From positions 1-64,000 of the forward strand of contig JARKPO010000005.1 of NCBI GenBank assembly GCA_029975215.1: a DNA stretch of 64,000 nucleotides. The letters run 5' to 3'. Both the position numbers and the translations under genes were made by a program. Origin of the DNA: Levilinea sp. (lineage in GTDB: Bacteria; Chloroflexota; Anaerolineae; Anaerolineales; Anaerolineaceae). Shown piece by piece: positions 1 to 7,060 of this stretch. The notes under the pieces were generated by a model that worked only from the letters and a program-made list of their open reading frames with translations, was not told where the DNA came from and did no database searches. Every line of letters starts with the position of its first letter. Positions within the stretch are counted from its first letter, which is position 1.

Positions 1-133
1 GATGCCGGGCGACAATGTCAACATGGAAGTTGAACTGATTGTGCCGGTGGCGCTGGAGCAAGGCTCCAAGTTCGCCATTCGCGAAGGCGGTCTGACCGTT
101 GGCGCTGGCGTGATCACCAAAATTCTGGACTAG
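1..133 (+). CDS. tuf: Elongation factor Tu, C-terminal end (partial)
   Basis: Only the last 44 codons are present; the gene enters from the left edge. The reading frame from base 2 gives [13 protein letters not shown], then [18 protein letters not shown] and a TAG stop, which is the typical end of domain III of bacterial EF-Tu, the GTPase that brings aminoacyl-tRNA to the ribosome. Its position directly before rpmG, tRNA-Trp, secE and nusG is the classic tuf-secE-nusG gene order and supports the call. Confidence 0.95.
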   Translation, partial: MPGDNVNMEVELIVPVALEQGSKFAIREGGLTVGAGVITKILD

Positions 134-175
134 GTAAGAGGAGAGCCAGCCGGGTAACTGGCTGCGTGAAACGGT

Positions 176-346
176 ATGGCATCTAAAAAGAAAGATATCC
201 GCCCGGTGATCACGTTCGCGTGCATGGACTGCAAAGAGCGCAACTACACTTCGCAGAAGAACCGCCGCAATGACCCCGGCCGCATGGAACTGAAAAAATA
301 CTGCCCTCGCTGCCGCAAACATACTGCGCACCGCGAGACAAAGTAA
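176..346 (+). CDS. rpmG: 50S ribosomal protein L33
   Basis: The 56-residue protein starts at ATG 176, 42 bases after tuf, and has the basic small L33 fold. Two CxxC pairs (Cys16/Cys19 and Cys43/Cys46) form the zinc ribbon of the C+ type of L33. The sequence runs [10 protein letters not shown] at the start and HTAHRETK at the end. L33 sits near the E site of the large subunit. Length and position before tRNA-Trp and secE match the family. Confidence 0.96.
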   Translation: MASKKKDIRPVITFACMDCKERNYTSQKNRRNDPGRMELKKYCPRCRKHTAHRETK

Positions 347-360
347 GGATTGAGAGCGCT

Positions 361-390
361 GGAAACCCGCCGGACAACCAGCGGGTTTCC
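361..390 (+). other. Perfect 10-bp hairpin between rpmG and tRNA-Trp
   Basis: GGAAACCCGC (361-370) pairs fully with GCGGGTTTCC (381-390) across a 10-base loop. No T-tract follows, so it is not a standard intrinsic terminator. Its place 10 bases before the mature tRNA end suggests an RNA-processing or stabilising structure in the rpmG/tRNA-Trp/secE transcript. The role is inferred. Confidence 0.55.
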
Positions 391-400
391 AGCCTCGCAT

Positions 401-473
401 AGGCCAGTAGCTCAATTGGCAGAGCGCCTGTCTCCAAAACAGGAGGTTGTGGGTTCAATTCCTGCCTGGCCTG
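401..473 (+). tRNA. trnW: tRNA-Trp (CCA anticodon)
   Basis: This is a 73-base cloverleaf. The acceptor stem AGGCCAG (401-407) pairs with CTGGCCT (466-472), followed by discriminator G473. The anticodon stem CCTGT/ACAGG encloses TCTCCAAAA with anticodon CCA. The T arm contains GGTTCAATTCC. The 3' CCA is not encoded. A tRNA-Trp between rpmG and secE is a common arrangement in several phyla. Confidence 0.95.
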
Positions 474-535
474 CCTCATCCAAGGCGACGCCGTCTTCAT
501 GGCGGCGTTTTAGCCGTAAAGATAAGGAGTGCTGC

Positions 536-772
536 GTGACAGACAAAACCGAGAAAAAAGAGGCAAAACCGAATTTCTTCGAGCGCATGGGCAATGGCAT
601 CAAGCGCTGGTGGCGTGAGACTGTCGGCGAGCTGCGAAAAGTGACCTGGCCCACCCGCCAGGAGACCGTTCGCCTGACCAAGATCGTTTTGATGGTTTTG
701 GCTGTGATGAGCGTGGCTTTAGGCTTGCTCGATTTTCTGCTTTCGCAGCTCATGGTTTTGATTTTGGCCTAG
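536..772 (+). CDS. secE: Preprotein translocase subunit SecE
   Basis: A 78-aa single-span membrane protein of the SecYEG channel. The GTG start at 536 is preferred because AAGGAG lies just upstream (525-530). A longer in-frame reading would run back through tRNA-Trp and is not credible. The C-terminal half has the SecE signature (GELRKVTWPTRQE) followed by one membrane segment (LTKIVLMVLAVMSVALGLLDFLL). The charged N-terminal part is short, as in most bacteria. nusG follows directly. Confidence 0.95.
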   Translation: MTDKTEKKEAKPNFFERMGNGIKRWWRETVGELRKVTWPTRQETVRLTKIVLMVLAVMSVALGLLDFLLSQLMVLILA

Positions 773-814
773 CCTGGGTGAACTGCCGGGCGTGGACAGC
801 TTTATAAGGAAAAA

Positions 815-1468
815 ATGATGGATGCGTTAAACGAGAATTATCAGGACGACGAAAGCCAGGAAACCCTGCCGGAAAATGCGGCGGGGGATGACGTGCTTCC
901 GGTCCCTGGCGCTTCCAAGGATGAACAGGCTGTCGAAGAAGGCACGGACCGCGCCTGGTATGTGATTCACTGCTATTCGGGGTATGAAAACAAGGTTCGT
1001 CATAACCTGGAGCAGCGAATTGAAACCATGAACATGAAAGACATGATCTTTGACGTGGTCATTCCGACCCAGGAAGAGATCGAAGTCAAAGATGGTAAGC
1101 GCCGTGTGGTCGAGCGCCATGTTTTCCCTGGGTACGTTCTGGTGAACATGATTATGACGGAAGAGTCCTGGTATGTGGTTCGCAACACACCAGGCGTTAC
1201 CGGTTTTGTGGGCATGGGCACCGCGCCCACCGCCCTGCGGCCCGAAGAAGTCAACCAGATTTTGAAGCGCATGGAAGCTGAGGCACCCGTCGTCAAGGTG
1301 ACCTTTAAGGTTGGCGAGCGCGTGCGCATCATTGACGGGCCGTTCAACGACTTCCGCGGCACGGTTTCAGAAATTGACATGGGGCGCACCAAAGTGCGCG
1401 TGATGGTCAATTTCTTTGGTCGTGAAACCCCTGTGGAACTGGACTTCCTGCAGGTGGAAAAGGCTTAG
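815..1468 (+). CDS. nusG: Transcription termination/antitermination factor NusG
   Basis: The 217-aa protein has an acidic 45-residue N-terminal extension. The NGN domain begins at RAWYVIHCYSGYENKVR and the C-terminal KOW domain at FKVGERVRIIDGPFNDFRG. NusG binds the RNA polymerase clamp and links it to Rho or ribosomal S10. Two adjacent ATG codons (815 and 818) follow AAGGA; 818 has the better spacing. The gene lies between secE and rplK as usual. Confidence 0.96.
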   Translation: MMDALNENYQDDESQETLPENAAGDDVLPVPGASKDEQAVEEGTDRAWYVIHCYSGYENKVRHNLEQRIETMNMKDMIFDVVIPTQEEIEVKDGKRRVVERHVFPGYVLVNMIMTEESWYVVRNTPGVTGFVGMGTAPTALRPEEVNQILKRMEAEAPVVKVTFKVGERVRIIDGPFNDFRGTVSEIDMGRTKVRVMVNFFGRETPVELDFLQVEKA

Positions 1469-1504
1469 TTAGCGGGCCTGCGCCCAGCGCAGGCTTGGAC
1501 ATTC

Positions 1505-1542
1505 GTGGGAGGGCGCCCACCCTAATCGCCCGTTATAACCAC
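1505..1542 (+). promoter_or_regulatory. Putative L1-binding site before rplK (copy 1)
   Basis: GTGG (1505-1508) pairs with CCAC (1539-1542) and GGGCG (1511-1515) with CGCCC (1527-1531). This leaves an asymmetric internal loop of GA on the left and GTTATAA on the right. The arrangement resembles helix 76-77 of 23S rRNA, the L1 target, where GTGGGAGGC faces TTGAAA-TACCAC. L1 represses its own operon by binding such an mRNA mimic. It ends just before the AAAGGAG ribosome site of rplK. Confidence 0.7.
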
Positions 1543-1556
1543 AAAGGAGTAAAGCT

Positions 1557-1982
1557 GTGGCAAAGAAACTGAAAGCGATCGTACGTTTACAGCTGCCTGG
1601 CGGAAAAGCAACGCCAGCGCCCCCGGTTGGTCCTGCCCTGGCTGGGCACGGCATCAACATTATGGCGTTTGTGAAAGAATACAACGCTCGGACGGCGAAC
1701 CGGGCCGGGGAAATTGTCCCGGCGGAAATCACGGTGTATACCGATGGTTCCTTCAACTTCATCCTGAAGTCACCCCCGGCTGGCTTCTTGTTGAAGCGGG
1801 CCGCTGGTATTGATAAAGGCTCTGCCACTTCGAACCGCACCAAGGTTGGCAAAGTGACTCGCGCGCAAATTCGTGAGATCGCTGAGCTGAAGATGAAAGA
1901 CCTCAACGCGGTTGATTTGGAAGGCGCCATGCGCCAGATCGAAGGAACGGCCCGCAGCCTTGGGCTGCAGGTGGTCGACTGA
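1557..1982 (+). CDS. rplK: 50S ribosomal protein L11
   Basis: A 141-aa protein of normal family length, with GTG start at 1557 and ribosome site AAAGGAG. The N-terminal domain begins [17 protein letters not shown] and contains the thiostrepton-region prolines ([14 protein letters not shown]). The C-terminal rRNA-binding domain includes the signature near [15 protein letters not shown]11 binds the GTPase-associated centre of 23S rRNA. It is followed by rplA with a second copy of the L1-site hairpin between them. Confidence 0.97.
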   Translation: MAKKLKAIVRLQLPGGKATPAPPVGPALAGHGINIMAFVKEYNARTANRAGEIVPAEITVYTDGSFNFILKSPPAGFLLKRAAGIDKGSATSNRTKVGKVTRAQIREIAELKMKDLNAVDLEGAMRQIEGTARSLGLQVVD

Positions 1983-1988
1983 CACCCC

Positions 1989-2023
1989 GTGGGAGGGCCT
2001 GCTGACAGGCCCGTTTGAACCAC
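1989..2023 (+). promoter_or_regulatory. Putative L1-binding site before rplA (copy 2)
   Basis: GTGG (1989-1992) pairs with CCAC (2020-2023), and GGGCCT (1995-2000) with AGGCCC (2007-2012). The internal loop is GA opposite GTTTGAA. The loop sizes equal those of copy 1 (1505-1542), while the inner stem differs by paired changes, as expected for a conserved RNA structure. It lies directly before the AAAGGAG of rplA. Confidence 0.7.
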
Positions 2024-2035
2024 AAAGGAGTTCGC

Positions 2036-2755
2036 ATGTCTAAGCACGGTAAGAAATATACGGCTGCAAGCGCGCTGGTAAACCCGGCGCAGTATTACGC
2101 CCCCCGCGAAGCCCTGGAATTGGTCCAGAAGGCCAGCTACACCTCGTTTGACGCCACGGTGGAAGTTCACCTGCGCATGGGCTTGGACCCGCGCCAGGCT
2201 GACCAGCAGGTGCGTGACGTGGTGGTGTTGCCCCACGGGTTGGGCAAGACGGTGCGCGTTTTGGTCTTCGCCCAGGGCGAAGGTGTTCAGTTCGCCCAGG
2301 AAGGCGGCGCGGATTACATCGCCGATACCGATGAATGGATCAACAAGATTCAGGGCGGTTGGACGGATTTCGATGTGGCCATCGCCACGCCGGATATGAT
2401 GGGTAAAGCGGGCCGCCTGGGCCGTGTGTTAGGCCCCCGCGGTTTGATGCCGAACCCCAAGGCTGGGACGGTGGTGCAGGCGGTTGACCTGCCGCGCGTG
2501 ATCCAGGAAGCTAAAGCTGGCCGCGTGGAATTCCGCCTGGATAAAACCGCCAACCTGCACGTTCCGATTGGCAAAGTGTCCTTCGATCTGGATAAACTGT
2601 ACGACAACCTGGCTGCGCTGATGGAAGCGATCAAGAAAGCTCGCCCCTCGGCTGCCAAGGGCACCTATATCCGCCGCATGACCGTCACCGCAACGATGGC
2701 CCCAGGCGTCAAAGTGGACGCCAACGCGGCTCAGACCATGTCGGTGCGTGAGTAA
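2036..2755 (+). CDS. rplA: 50S ribosomal protein L1
   Basis: A 239-aa protein starting at ATG 2036 ([11 protein letters not shown]), behind AAAGGAG; an in-frame extension to 2015 would enter the regulatory hairpin and is rejected. The family signature [20 protein letters not shown] is present near the middle. L1 forms the mobile stalk that guides E-site tRNA and also acts as translational repressor of its operon. The two hairpins before rplK and rplA are its likely targets. Confidence 0.97.
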   Translation: MSKHGKKYTAASALVNPAQYYAPREALELVQKASYTSFDATVEVHLRMGLDPRQADQQVRDVVVLPHGLGKTVRVLVFAQGEGVQFAQEGGADYIADTDEWINKIQGGWTDFDVAIATPDMMGKAGRLGRVLGPRGLMPNPKAGTVVQAVDLPRVIQEAKAGRVEFRLDKTANLHVPIGKVSFDLDKLYDNLAALMEAIKKARPSAAKGTYIRRMTVTATMAPGVKVDANAAQTMSVRE

Positions 2756-2760
2756 ACTTG

Positions 2761-2769
2761 TGGTATAAT
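2761..2769 (+). promoter_or_regulatory. Extended -10 promoter for rplJ-rplL
   Basis: TGGTATAAT at 2761-2769 is a consensus extended -10 (TGn plus TATAAT). The -35 region (about 2741-2746, TCGGTG) is poor, as expected with an extended -10. Transcription would start near 2776 and produce the long L10-type leader. Confidence 0.65.
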
Positions 2770-2775
2770 CGGGTT

Positions 2776-2958
2776 GCCAGGCGGGTTGAACCGGCCTGGC
2801 GCCCGCATCAAAACTGAATAAGCCCGTATCACCGTAGAAAGCTGGTGCCGAGAGGCTCAATATCCTGCCGAGGTGAAGTGCGCGAGAATGTACCCCAGCC
2901 GTTGGGGCTGATTTCCTGCGTCTTTGCCTGGCAGTTTTCGGGCAAAGACGTTTTGTTT
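2776..2958 (+). ncRNA. Ribosomal protein L10 leader with attenuator
   Basis: The 230-base non-coding gap before rplJ contains AAAGCTGGTGCCGAGAGG and CCTGCCGAGGT (2864-2874), which match the conserved core of the bacterial L10 leader bound by the L10-L12 complex. It ends in a perfect 10-bp hairpin, CGTCTTTGCC (2919-2928) with GGCAAAGACG (2941-2950), followed by TTTTGTTT: an intrinsic terminator. This gives autogenous attenuation of rplJ-rplL. Confidence 0.8.
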
Positions 2959-3001
2959 GATCAAGAAGATTTTATCAAGGAAGGAAGGAGGTGAATTCAA
3001 G

Positions 3002-3529
3002 TTGGCTTTCTCAAAGAAGCAAAAAACAGCAATGGTTTCGCAGTACACCGAATGGTTCGACCAGAGTCAAGCGGTCTTCATGCTTTCGTTTTCGAAGATG
3101 TCGATGAAAGAAATCGACGCTTTGCGCGCCAAAGCGCGAGAAGCAGGCGGTGAGGCCCATGTGGTTAAGAACCGGCTGGTCGAAATGGCCCTGCGTGAAC
3201 GAGGTGTAAGTTTTGATAAACCCCTCGAAGGCACGACCCTGATGGGCTTTGCGTTCCAGGATGTACCGGCCCTGGCAAAAGTGTTCTCAGATGCGGCGAA
3301 AGCGGAAACGTTTGAAATCAAGGGCGGCGTTTTGGGCGCTCGGGTGATTTCCGCCGCGGATGTGAAGGCACTGGCGGATATGCCGCCGCTGCCGGTGGTG
3401 CGCGCTCAGCTGCTGGGCACCCTGTTGGCCCCGGCGAGCAAACTGGTGCGTACACTGGCCGAACCTGCGCGTCAGGTTGCGGCAGTCGTCAAGGCATATT
3501 CCGAAAAGGAAGCTGCCCCGGCCGTGTAA
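3002..3529 (+). CDS. rplJ: 50S ribosomal protein L10
   Basis: A 175-aa protein with an unusual TTG start at 3002, chosen because GGAGG lies 10 bases upstream and the product then begins AFSKKQKTAMVSQYTEWF, as in other L10 proteins. In-frame codons further upstream lie inside the leader terminator. The C-terminal helix that binds L7/L12 dimers ends EKEAAPAV. L10 anchors the L7/L12 stalk and represses its own operon through the leader. Confidence 0.94.
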   Translation: MAFSKKQKTAMVSQYTEWFDQSQAVFMLSFSKMSMKEIDALRAKAREAGGEAHVVKNRLVEMALRERGVSFDKPLEGTTLMGFAFQDVPALAKVFSDAAKAETFEIKGGVLGARVISAADVKALADMPPLPVVRAQLLGTLLAPASKLVRTLAEPARQVAAVVKAYSEKEAAPAV

Positions 3530-3618
3530 CCGGCTGGTAATGGAAAACCAAGTGGGTTGGCCTTTGGGCTGCCCGACCTTTTTTGAAAACGAACAAACAT
3601 ACGTAAGGAGTATTTGAA

Positions 3619-4002
3619 ATGGCTGATATCGCGAAGCTGGTTGATGAACTGAGCACCCTCACCGTCCTGGAAGCTGCTGAACTGGTGAAGGCTCTGGAAG
3701 AGAAGTGGGGCGTTTCCGCCGCCGCTCCTGTGGCCATGGCTGCCATGCCCGCCGCTGGCGCCGCTGCTGCTGCCGAACCCGTCGAAGAAAAGACTGAGTT
3801 CGATGTTGTCCTCAAGGACGCTGGTCCCAAGAAGATCGAGACCATCAAGGTCATCCGCCAACTGACCAACCTGGGTCTGGTGGAAGCCAAGACCATGGCC
3901 GAGACCGCTGGCACCAAGGTTCTGTCCGGCGTGGGCAAAGAAGTTGCCAACGATGCCAAGAGCAAGCTCGAAGCTGCTGGCGCCGTGGTTGCGATCGAGT
4001 AA
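3619..4002 (+). CDS. rplL: 50S ribosomal protein L7/L12
   Basis: A 127-aa acidic stalk protein, ATG 3619 with TAAGGAG upstream. It has the N-terminal dimerisation domain ([24 protein letters not shown]), an Ala-rich hinge and the C-terminal factor-binding domain ([20 protein letters not shown] through VEAKTMAE). It recruits translational GTPases. Last gene of the operon; a strong terminator follows. Confidence 0.97.
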   Translation: MADIAKLVDELSTLTVLEAAELVKALEEKWGVSAAAPVAMAAMPAAGAAAAAEPVEEKTEFDVVLKDAGPKKIETIKVIRQLTNLGLVEAKTMAETAGTKVLSGVGKEVANDAKSKLEAAGAVVAIE

Positions 4003-4024
4003 TTCTCGCTGACCTGCACAACAA

Positions 4025-4061
4025 AAACAGGCCCTCCTGCAAAGGAGAGGCCTGTTTTTTT
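4025..4061 (+). terminator. Rho-independent terminator after rplL
   Basis: AACAGGCC-CTCC and GGAG-A-GGCCTGTT form a long stem around TGCAAA, and seven T residues follow (4055-4061). It lies 22 bases after the rplL stop and also separates the convergent lexA gene. Confidence 0.9.
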
Positions 4062-4104
4062 GATGTGTGATGAAGCAAAAGGCGAAGGTGCTGAAGGGGA
4101 TAGA

Positions 4105-4827
4105 TCAGGCGAATTGGCTTTTCACCTGACGGATGACCATGACCACCTTGCCCATGATGCGCAGCCGTTCGGGGTTGTTGATGTAGATGGGCGACATGGT
4201 GGGGTTGGCAGGCTGTAGGCGGACGCGGTCGTTTTCTTTGAAGAAGTATTTCAGGGTGGTTTCGTCGTTGTCATCTAACCACACAGCCACCATCTCACCG
4301 TTGGCGGCTTGATTGGCCTGTCGCAGGACGACGATGTCTCCGTCGTTGATCATGGCGTCAATCATCGAGTCGCCCTCCACTTCCAGGGCAAAGAGCTCGC
4401 TGATGTTCTCACGAGCGGGAATCAGGCTGCGGGCAATTTCCACGCCGCTTTCGGGGTCGTAGTAAGCCAAGTCGGAGGACGGCACGGGGATGGGTTTGCC
4501 AGCTACGATGCGCCCCAGCAGGGGAACCGAGAAGAAGTCGCTGGCAGCCTGGGCAGCCTGACGGGCCACGCGCTTAACCTCCCCTGTGAAGGAGGGGTAC
4601 ATGGGCCGCAGGATGCGGATGCTGCGCGAGACGTGTTGGTTGCGCTCGATGTATTTGTGCTGTTCCAGGTTTTTAAGATAATAATCCACCAACGAGGTGG
4701 AGGTGACCCCAATGCTGTCGCCGATTTCTCGAATGGAAGGGGAGTACCCGTTTTTATCCTGGAAGGCGGTGAGGAACTCCATGATCTTACGGTGCCGCTC
4801 ACCCAAACCTGCGCTTTTTCGTGCCAT
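4105..4827 (-). CDS. lexA: SOS repressor LexA
   Basis: A 240-aa protein, somewhat longer than E. coli LexA (202 aa). The N-terminal wHTH covers about residues 10-70 (GYSPSIREIGDSIG recognition region). The autocleavage site is Ala109-Gly110 in GRIVAGKP. The catalytic dyad is Ser154 (EGDSM) and Lys193 (TLKYF). RecA filaments trigger self-cleavage and derepression. A perfect GAAC-N4-GTTC site lies upstream at 4882-4893, implying autoregulation. Confidence 0.93.
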   Translation of the reverse strand: MARKSAGLGERHRKIMEFLTAFQDKNGYSPSIREIGDSIGVTSTSLVDYYLKNLEQHKYIERNQHVSRSIRILRPMYPSFTGEVKRVARQAAQAASDFFSVPLLGRIVAGKPIPVPSSDLAYYDPESGVEIARSLIPARENISELFALEVEGDSMIDAMINDGDIVVLRQANQAANGEMVAVWLDDNDETTLKYFFKENDRVRLQPANPTMSPIYINNPERLRIMGKVVMVIRQVKSQFA

Positions 4828-4881
4828 AGCCCTCTCCTTTCAGAGGAACCTCGATCATTTGTACTATTTATTATATTACAC

Positions 4882-4893
4882 GAACATCCGTTC
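4882..4893 (-). promoter_or_regulatory. LexA box of lexA
   Basis: GAACATCCGTTC fits the GAAC-N4-GTTC operator class used by Gram-positive and some Chloroflexota LexA proteins, rather than the E. coli CTGT-N8-ACAG type. It lies 54 bases before the lexA start in an AT-rich promoter region. Confidence 0.75.
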
Positions 4894-4952
4894 TGTGTCA
4901 AGACTCAATTTTTAAGAATCCGGCACCTAACAAAATTCTTAAGAGCTTTTAT

Positions 4953-4981
4953 TTGACGACTGCCGCAAAGCCTTGTATAGT
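4953..4981 (+). promoter_or_regulatory. Sigma-70 type promoter for the response regulator at 5014
   Basis: TTGACG (4953-4958), a 17-base spacer and TATAGT (4976-4981) form a near-consensus housekeeping promoter 32 bases before the ATG. Confidence 0.7.
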
Positions 4982-5013
4982 AAACAGATAAGCCCGCGTG
5001 GAGGATTTGTCGG

Positions 5014-5400
5014 ATGTCGAAAGGCGTTGTGCTGGTCATCGAAGATAATATTGACAACCTGGATCTGGTGCGCTTCTTGTTGGAAGAAGGCGGATTTGAG
5101 GTGCTCACCGCTATGGACGGTCGCGAGGGCCTGAACGCGGCACGGGAAAAAATGCCCGATTTGATCTTGCTGGACCTGGCCATTCCGGAAATTGACGGCT
5201 GGGATGTGGCTCAGTCGCTGAAAAAAGACCCGGCGACCGCGGGCATCTTTGTGGTGGCCATGACCGCCCATATTTTGCCGGGGGACCGCAAACGAGCCTT
5301 GGATGCTGGCTGCGATGCGTACATATCCAAGCCGCTGGATGTGCCCACCTTTGCCGATACCATCGCGGGTTTCATTCGCTCGAAACCTTCAGCGAATTGA
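5014..5400 (+). CDS. Single-domain (CheY/DivK-like) response regulator
   Basis: The 128-aa protein consists only of a receiver domain. The acidic pocket is in VIEDNIDNLD, the phosphoacceptor Asp in ILLDLAIPEIDGWD, the Thr of the switch in AMTAH and the Lys in ISKPLD. It has no output domain, so it must act by protein contact, like DivK or CheY. It is monocistronic: own promoter at 4953 and terminator at 5426. No partner kinase is adjacent. Confidence 0.88.
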   Translation: MSKGVVLVIEDNIDNLDLVRFLLEEGGFEVLTAMDGREGLNAAREKMPDLILLDLAIPEIDGWDVAQSLKKDPATAGIFVVAMTAHILPGDRKRALDAGCDAYISKPLDVPTFADTIAGFIRSKPSAN

Positions 5401-5425
5401 ACCGCCCTTCCACCTGCCCACAAGA

Positions 5426-5451
5426 AAAAATCGCCGTACACGGCGATTTTT
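5426..5451. terminator. Bidirectional terminator between convergent genes
   Basis: AAAAATCGCCG (5426-5436) pairs with CGGCGATTTTT (5441-5451) around TACA. T-tracts flank it on both strands, so it can serve both the response regulator (plus) and the metalloprotease (minus). Confidence 0.88.
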
Positions 5452-5476
5452 TGTTTTCTTGAGAAGAATGTAGAGA

Positions 5477-6076
5477 TCAGCGTTTGCCCAGGGTCTGAAC
5501 AAAGAGGGTGACGGCGTCGCCCTCGTCGCGGGCGTACACATCCCTCCGCAGGAAGTACATCCAGGCCACCACCGCCAGATCGCCCACCGAAGACCCAACA
5601 TTGATGCTGAGGTACAGAGAGGCCGCCAGCATCCACGCGCCGGGGCCCAGCAGCAGGGCGGCCAACCCAGGCAGTGATAACAGCACCACCGGAGCCAGCG
5701 CCACCAGGGCGTAGGCGCGGCGGGCAAAATACCAATTGGGCGCTGCCGCGAAAGCATAGCCGCCGCGGAAGCCGAAGGTGGGCTTCTCACGGCTGAACAG
5801 GTAGAAGAACACCCCGTGGATCAGCTCGTGGACGACCACCATGGCGGCCAGCAGCCCAATCAGCACGGCGGTGAAGACCAGTATATTATCCACCACGAAC
5901 ATCTGCGCGCCGGCTTGCGGGCGCAGCCAACGGATCAGCGCCAGGCAGGCGATTTGCGTCAGGGCGATGAGCCCTAGACCCAGCACGTTCAGGCCAATCT
6001 GTAAGGCCCAATTCTTCTTCATGTCCAGGCGGCCGGCAGATTTGAAGCCAGCGGGAAGGTGGGGCACGGCGAGCAT
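5477..6076 (-). CDS. DUF3267-type membrane zinc metalloprotease
   Basis: The 199-aa protein has about four membrane segments and a zinc-protease motif HELIHGVFF in a hydrophobic stretch (VVVHELIHGVFFYLF), as in DUF3267 relatives of the M50 site-2 proteases. The start at 6076 (MLAVPHLP) is chosen because a TATAAT box (6083-6088, minus strand) ends only 6 bases before it. A longer reading from 6100 would begin upstream of the promoter. Substrate unknown. Confidence 0.75.
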   Translation of the reverse strand: MLAVPHLPAGFKSAGRLDMKKNWALQIGLNVLGLGLIALTQIACLALIRWLRPQAGAQMFVVDNILVFTAVLIGLLAAMVVVHELIHGVFFYLFSREKPTFGFRGGYAFAAAPNWYFARRAYALVALAPVVLLSLPGLAALLLGPGAWMLAASLYLSINVGSSVGDLAVVAWMYFLRRDVYARDEGDAVTLFVQTLGKR

Positions 6077-6082
6077 GGCTTG

Positions 6083-6088
6083 ATTATA
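6083..6088 (-). promoter_or_regulatory. -10 box giving a leaderless mRNA for the metalloprotease gene
   Basis: ATTATA on the plus strand reads TATAAT on the minus strand, 6 bases from the ATG at 6076. Transcription starting about 7 bases after the box would begin at or next to the start codon. No Shine-Dalgarno sequence is present. Confidence 0.55.
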
Positions 6089-6172
6089 GCATAGGCCCAT
6101 CTGTGCGAGATGTGAAGATTTGCCGTTAAAATAGAGAGAAAGCAGATTTCATTTTCCTTTCAAGGAGCGGCC

Positions 6173-7039
6173 ATGCACGCCAGACGCGCATTGATGTACA
6201 TGCCCGGACACGACCGGCGCAAGATTGAGAAGGCCATTGCCCTGCAGGTGGATACCATCTGTATGGATATTGAAGACGGTGTGGCGGCTAACCGCAAAGC
6301 TGACGCCCGCCAGGGGATCGCCGCGGCCCTGGAGGAACTGGACTTTGGCCGCAGTGAAAAGCTGGTGCGCATCAATCCGGTGCAGTCCGGCCTGGCCGAG
6401 GATGATTTGAATGCGGTTTTGCCCCACCGTCCCGACGGCATCGTGGTTCCGAAAATCCAATCGGCGGCGGATGTGCATTGGGTGGAGGCGCGCCTGGAGC
6501 AGGCAGAGCGCCAGCACGGCTGGGAGGCGGGGTCGCTGATCTTGATTGTGCTGATCGAAACGCCCCTGGCGGTCATCCATCTGAACGAGATTTGCCAATC
6601 TTCCGCGCGCCTGCAAGCTTTGATCTTTGGGGCCGACGACCTGGCGGCCTGGATGCAGGCCACACGCACCTCGGCGGCCTGGGAGGTGTTCTACGCGCGC
6701 GGGGCGGTGGCGCTGCACGCAGCGGCCTACGGCCTGCAGAGCATTGATATGGTTAAGATTGATTTCAACGACACCGAGGGGCTGCGCCAGGAGGCTCGCA
6801 TGGGGGCGGAGATGGGTTACACCGGCAAACAAATCATCCACCCTAACCAATGGCCGCTGACGGCAGAGGTCTTCACCCCCAGCCCGGCGCAAATTGAAGA
6901 GGCTCAGCGCCTTTTGGATTCGTTTGACCAGGAAAGCAGCCAGGGCCGCGGGGCCTACGCTGTGGACGGGCGCATGGTGGACATGCCGCTGATCCGCGCC
7001 GCCCGCAATGTCATCGAGCGGGCCAACGCGGCACGCTGA
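6173..7039 (+). CDS. CitE-like CoA-ester lyase (HpcH/HpaI family)
   Basis: The 288-aa protein starts RRALMYMPG, the typical N-terminus of citrate lyase beta / malyl-CoA and citramalyl-CoA lyases. Metal-site acidic residues appear in CMDIEDGV and VLIETPLAV, and GADDLAAW follows. No citrate lyase alpha or gamma subunit is adjacent, so a stand-alone (citra)malyl-CoA lyase or thioesterase is more likely than a citrate lyase subunit. AAGGAG precedes ATG 6173. The exact substrate is not determinable. Confidence 0.8.
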   Translation: MHARRALMYMPGHDRRKIEKAIALQVDTICMDIEDGVAANRKADARQGIAAALEELDFGRSEKLVRINPVQSGLAEDDLNAVLPHRPDGIVVPKIQSAADVHWVEARLEQAERQHGWEAGSLILIVLIETPLAVIHLNEICQSSARLQALIFGADDLAAWMQATRTSAAWEVFYARGAVALHAAAYGLQSIDMVKIDFNDTEGLRQEARMGAEMGYTGKQIIHPNQWPLTAEVFTPSPAQIEEAQRLLDSFDQESSQGRGAYAVDGRMVDMPLIRAARNVIERANAAR

Positions 7040-7060
7040 TGTGAAGCGGTGGGGAGCCGC

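Noticed and set aside
350..535. In-frame upstream extension of SecE
   Set aside because: It would translate the tRNA-Trp; the GTG at 536 has a proper AAGGAG site.
2776..3001. Small protein gene before rplJ
   Set aside because: The region fits the L10 leader RNA with its attenuator; the short frames inside it have no ribosome site.
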